The position numbers and the translations under genes were made by a program. Source: Bacillota bacterium (GTDB lineage: Bacteria; Bacillota; Negativicutes; Sporomusales; Sporomusaceae). From it: DNA of 37,947 bases. Each line of letters begins with the position of its first letter. Position 1 is the stretch's first letter. The stretch lies in the NCBI GenBank assembly GCA_023443285.1, contig JAEZVB010000053.1:1-37947 (forward strand), in the 5' to 3' direction. The notes beneath the pieces are model-generated. The model ran no database searches and had not been told where the DNA came from. It saw nothing but the letters and a program-made list of their open reading frames with translations. This document shows positions 34,732 through 37,947 of this stretch, one piece after another.

Positions 34732-36027
34732 CTAGACCGGAACTTTGTAGCTTGCTTTATCTTTTCTTACAATCTCCTGATCCGGTTTCACGGCAACCCA
34801 ACATACAACGCCTATTATTGCTGAGAAAGCAGTCACCAAAATGGCTGCCTGCCAACCATAATGAGTCGCTATCCAAGCAGTTGCAACGGGAGCTACTACT
34901 CCACCGATATTACCCCAAAAATTCATCCAGCCAGAAACTGTGCCGCAGAACTTACCCCCGATGTCCATAGATGCAGCCCAAGATGCGTTAAACGTAAACC
35001 CTAATGATCCAAGAGAGACAGTAAGCCACAAAACATTCATACTCGGAGTAGCTGCAATGGCAGCCATATACAGGGCTGCCCCTGAAAGCAAAAGACCGAT
35101 TGCTCCAAAGAAGGTTCGTGCATTGTGCTTAGATACACCTGCGGCAATTAGTTTGTCACTAATGAAACCTGTAAGAAAAGTGATAATACAGAGTGCCGCC
35201 CAAGGAAACGAAGCTGCTACACCCATCTTGGCTAACGAAAATCCTTGCGCTTCCATCAGATAGAGTGGTAGCCACGCAAGAAAAACGTACATGATATAGT
35301 CGGTAACAAAGTATTGCAACCCGATAGCCCAAAACTGTGTTGAAGTGATAAAGCTTCCCCAGGGAGCAATTTCCTTAACGGCCTTGGGATCGGCTACTGC
35401 CATCCCTTCCTCAATATGATCGGCCTCGGCCTTATTAACAAAGGGACACTCCCGCGGATTATTTTTTGCTAAGAACCACCAAGCCAGTGCAAGAATCAAA
35501 CCTGCCGCACCAAAGATCACAAAAACTGAACGCCAACCAAAAGCCAACATCAAGCCAACAGTGATTGCCGGGCCAAACACAGGACCGACAAAAGCCCCGC
35601 CAAGCATAAACGACGATGCCGTTGCCTTCTCAGCCTTATTAAACCAGCGATAGATAAAATTATTCATTGCAGGAAAGATAGGTCCTTCCCCTAACCCGAA
35701 CAACGCCCGAATGATTGCAAATGAAGTAAAACTTGTAGCGCACGCAGTAAGAGCAGTAAAAACAGACCACCAAGTAACTGCCAAAGTGGATGCAACTCGC
35801 TGACCAAAGTACTCTGCCATCATCCCGCCTGGAATCTGCATTAAGGCATAACCCACAAAAAATGCAGTCTGTACAAATCCCATATCTACCTTAGTAAAAC
35901 CAAATTCTTGCATAATTGTTGGCGTAGCGACGGAAAGATTAACCCGATCCATATATGACATAAAAGTAATTAAAAATATAAGTACCGCCATAAACCATCG
36001 AAAATTTGTTTTTTTCAAGTATTCCAC
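34732..36027 (-). CDS. MFS transporter, anion:cation symporter (ACS) family
   Basis: 431-residue, 12-helix major facilitator. The first helix ends with SYMDRVNLSVATP, the ACS signature, followed by the MFS loop motif GGMMAEYFGQR and the GLGEGPIFPAMNNFIYRWF segment typical of hexuronate, glucarate/galactarate and other organic-anion carriers. It lies divergent to the LarA-type racemase across 461 bases, so a hydroxy acid is a fair guess for the substrate. The cysteine-rich protein gene follows 77 bases downstream and may be cotranscribed. Confidence 0.9.
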   Translation of the reverse strand: MEYLKKTNFRWFMAVLIFLITFMSYMDRVNLSVATPTIMQEFGFTKVDMGFVQTAFFVGYALMQIPGGMMAEYFGQRVASTLAVTWWSVFTALTACATSFTSFAIIRALFGLGEGPIFPAMNNFIYRWFNKAEKATASSFMLGGAFVGPVFGPAITVGLMLAFGWRSVFVIFGAAGLILALAWWFLAKNNPRECPFVNKAEADHIEEGMAVADPKAVKEIAPWGSFITSTQFWAIGLQYFVTDYIMYVFLAWLPLYLMEAQGFSLAKMGVAASFPWAALCIITFLTGFISDKLIAAGVSKHNARTFFGAIGLLLSGAALYMAAIAATPSMNVLWLTVSLGSLGFTFNASWAASMDIGGKFCGTVSGWMNFWGNIGGVVAPVATAWIATHYGWQAAILVTAFSAIIGVVCWVAVKPDQEIVRKDKASYKVPV

Positions 36028-36488
36028 CTCTTTTATAAAATATTTGAATAACCGAAAGAATTACAGATATTCACCTCCTCATGGATTCTTGCACGATGTA
36101 AACATAATTTTTAAATCGCAACATGATTTTAGTAATGAAAACAGTTGAATATCAGGCTCAAATGAGAATCAAGTGTACACTAATGATAAGCATCACAATT
36201 CATATGTATCCTCACACTGTACCTCGCTATAATATTTACCACAAAACATCAAAATCCTTCAAAGTTTGAATAATTTTGTAGAATGTGTTTTTAAATTGTC
36301 CTTTTGTTTCCCTCCTTGTACTTGTGATATTTTTCATCTTGGTTTATTCTATAATTATAAGTTAAAAAACTAGTACTGTTCTGTAGAGGAATTATGTCAC
36401 AAACAATACGGTTTCGCTAACCATATTACTCAAGAAACGCGTAATACTTAAGAAAAATAGACGATCTCTTTACAAGGAGGAACTATCT
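36028..36488. promoter_or_regulatory. Divergent control region between MFS transporter and racemase
   Basis: 461 AT-rich bases with no plausible gene. A TATAAT at 36350-36355 could be the -10 of the racemase promoter, but no good -35 sits at the right distance (TTGTGA is 22 bases upstream), suggesting an activator. A ribosome site AAGGAGG is at 36474-36480. No clear operator palindrome was found by eye. Confidence 0.45.
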
Positions 36489-37784
36489 ATGTCCATGGAA
36501 ATCCATTTAGGGTATGGGGACAAAGACATCAAATTCAGTCTCCCGAAAAAACAAATTTTGCATGTTATTGAAGGTAAGCCTGTTGAGCCGGTAACAGATA
36601 TACCTGCTGCCGTTAAAGCAGCCCTTGCCAACCCCATAGGCACTCCACCACTTAAACAAATCGTTAAAAAAGGCGATAAGGTATGCCTTGTCGCCAGCGA
36701 CATCACCCGTGGGTGGGTTCGAAACGACCTATTCCTGCCACCCTTGCTTGACGAACTAAATGCAGCTGGTATTCCGGACAGCGACATTACCCTAGTCGTT
36801 GCCCTTGGTGCTCATCGGCATCACACTCCACAAGAAAACCTTGTTACTTATGGACAAGCGGTAGTCGAGCGAATCAAGATTGAACAGAGTTATGCTCTCG
36901 ACACGGAAGATTTCATAAAACTCGGCACCACCAGCCAAGGAGTGGACGCCTGTGTCTATAAGACTGTTGCTCAGGCCGACAAAGTCATTCTAACTGGGGG
37001 TATCGTCTATCATCTAATGGCCGGATTTGGCGGCGGCCGTAAGTCGATTATGCCTGGCGTCTCCGCTTATAGCAGCATCCAAAGCAACCACAGTTTCTGT
37101 TTGCATGATGTAATTGGTCAGGGTGTTAGCCCGGCTTGCATTGCCGGCAAGCTTGAAGGCAATAAAATGCACGAGAACATAATGGAAATGGCGGAAATGC
37201 TTAAACCGGCCTTTTTACTTAATGCTGTTTTAACACCAGAAGGAGGCTTCGCCAAGTTTGTTGCCGGACACTGGACTGATGCCTGGCTGGAAGGCTGCAA
37301 GGCAGTGGAAGACATCTTTGGGGTACCCATTACCGCCAAGGCTGATTTGGTCATCGGCTCGGCCGGCGGTTTTCCCAAGGATATCAACTTATACCAAGGC
37401 TCGAAAAGCATTGACAACGCCTTTATGGCAGCAAAGGACGGCGGTGTGGTCATTTTAACGCTAGAGTGTCGTCAAATAATGGAACCGCCAGATTTCAGCG
37501 GTTGGTTTGATTTTGAATCGCTGCACGAGCGAGAACTTGCACTCCGAAAAGCATTCACTGTTCCAGGGTTCATTGCCCTCAAATGTGGCTTAATCGCCAA
37601 ACAAGTTTCTCTTATCATCGTTACCCTGCCAGAAAACAAAGAATTCGTCACTAAGGCTGGGATGATACCTGCCACCTCACTGGAGGAGGCTATCGCTATT
37701 GCCGAACAGAAGCTGGGCTGCAAAGATTACTCTATTACCGTGATGCCTCATGCGGCAAATACAGTGCCTGTGCTAAAAGGCTAA
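36489..37784 (+). CDS. LarA-type nickel-pincer 2-hydroxyacid racemase/epimerase
   Basis: 431-residue two-domain enzyme that interconverts stereoisomers of a 2-hydroxy acid by hydride transfer on a nickel-pincer nucleotide. Key residues match LarA with a one-residue shift: Arg74 (DITRGW), His109/Arg110 in GAHRHHT, His175 and the cofactor-attaching Lys185 in VYHLMAGFGGGRKS, nickel ligand His201 (QSNH), and Gln303 and Lys306 in NLYQGSKS. No larB, larC or larE cofactor genes are in the window. Many homologues act on malate, phenyllactate or sugar acids, so lactate is not assumed. The divergent ACS transporter may supply its substrate. Confidence 0.9.
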   Translation: MSMEIHLGYGDKDIKFSLPKKQILHVIEGKPVEPVTDIPAAVKAALANPIGTPPLKQIVKKGDKVCLVASDITRGWVRNDLFLPPLLDELNAAGIPDSDITLVVALGAHRHHTPQENLVTYGQAVVERIKIEQSYALDTEDFIKLGTTSQGVDACVYKTVAQADKVILTGGIVYHLMAGFGGGRKSIMPGVSAYSSIQSNHSFCLHDVIGQGVSPACIAGKLEGNKMHENIMEMAEMLKPAFLLNAVLTPEGGFAKFVAGHWTDAWLEGCKAVEDIFGVPITAKADLVIGSAGGFPKDINLYQGSKSIDNAFMAAKDGGVVILTLECRQIMEPPDFSGWFDFESLHERELALRKAFTVPGFIALKCGLIAKQVSLIIVTLPENKEFVTKAGMIPATSLEEAIAIAEQKLGCKDYSITVMPHAANTVPVLKG

Positions 37785-37911
37785 TTTATTCTGTAGAGAT
37801 TTAAACAAAGCTATGTCAGCAAAAGGGGCCGTGTTGAAACGTAAGTTCAGCGTGGCTCCTAAGTTATCTTAGAGGCTCTTGTCAGCATAACTTCGAATTG
37901 AATTCAGGTCA

Positions 37912-37947
37912 AATAAAAAAAGTCTACCACCTATGCGTTGGCGGTAG
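37912..37947 (-). terminator. Terminator of an unseen convergent gene
   Basis: On the minus strand CTACCGCC pairs with GGTGGTAG (one G-U) around an 8-base loop (37924-37947), followed by ACTTTTTTTATTT. It implies a minus-strand gene ending just beyond the right edge. Confidence 0.78.

Noticed and set aside
37831..37890. Short + strand peptide starting at an ATG after the racemase
   Set aside because: Only about 19 codons, with no ribosome site and no recognisable character; a transposase remnant could not be supported.

Overview
The window looks like a chromosome segment of an anaerobic diderm Firmicute of the Negativicutes, probably near Sporomusa/Pelosinus. This is inferred from gene content and style. 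Gram-positive features (AGGAGG-type ribosome sites, frequent TTG/GTG starts, U-tailed terminators, a CsoR copper repressor) occur beside an outer-membrane type beta-barrel ending in tryptophan at 27223-28104. Diiron oxygen-sensing proteins, 4Fe-4S proteins and many organic-acid transporters fit an oxygen-sensitive fermenter or acetogen. I saw no rRNA, tRNA, CRISPR array, prophage or insertion sequence. Layout: 1-1572 is a chemoreceptor cut by the left edge, followed by a DUF2294/MpsC-like protein (1876-2592). Positions 2971-6131 hold an M20 amidohydrolase with a broken chagasin-type inhibitor gene behind it, divergent from a two-gene DUF3100 membrane pair. Next come dapA (6303-7184), a malic enzyme/DASS carboxylate transporter operon (7398-10138), a divergent NRAMP metal transporter (10340-11593), and a dipeptide epimerase/DcuC-family transporter operon (11761-14232). 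A 1056-residue protein of unknown function follows (14374-17544), with coiled coils, a winged helix and a degenerate phospholipase-D fold. The copper operon csoR-copA-copZ (17691-20650) has a recognisable operator, and a lone tatA follows. The most interesting stretch is 21155-29941. An apparent three-gene minus-strand operon encodes a diiron ODP/GGDEF/receiver fusion, a HEAT-repeat family 2 polysaccharide synthase and a metallo-beta-lactamase-fold hydrolase. It is divergent from the outer-membrane barrel. A second oxygen-type diiron c-di-GMP enzyme (PAS-PAS-GGDEF-hemerythrin) lies just beyond. Together they suggest an oxygen- or redox-gated exopolysaccharide synthesis and export locus in a diderm Firmicute. 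The fusion's GGDEF motif is destroyed and its receiver carries Glu at the phospho-acceptor site, so it looks like a sensor/effector rather than an enzyme. The right part (30092-37784) has a small ORF with its own terminator, a QueG-like ferredoxin protein and a MarR regulator sharing a 14-base operator, an orphan branched-chain amino-acid binding lipoprotein with an attenuator-like leader, an MBL protein paired with a C_GCAxxG_C_C protein, an ACS-family MFS transporter, and a divergent LarA-type nickel racemase. The window ends in a terminator belonging to an unseen convergent gene.
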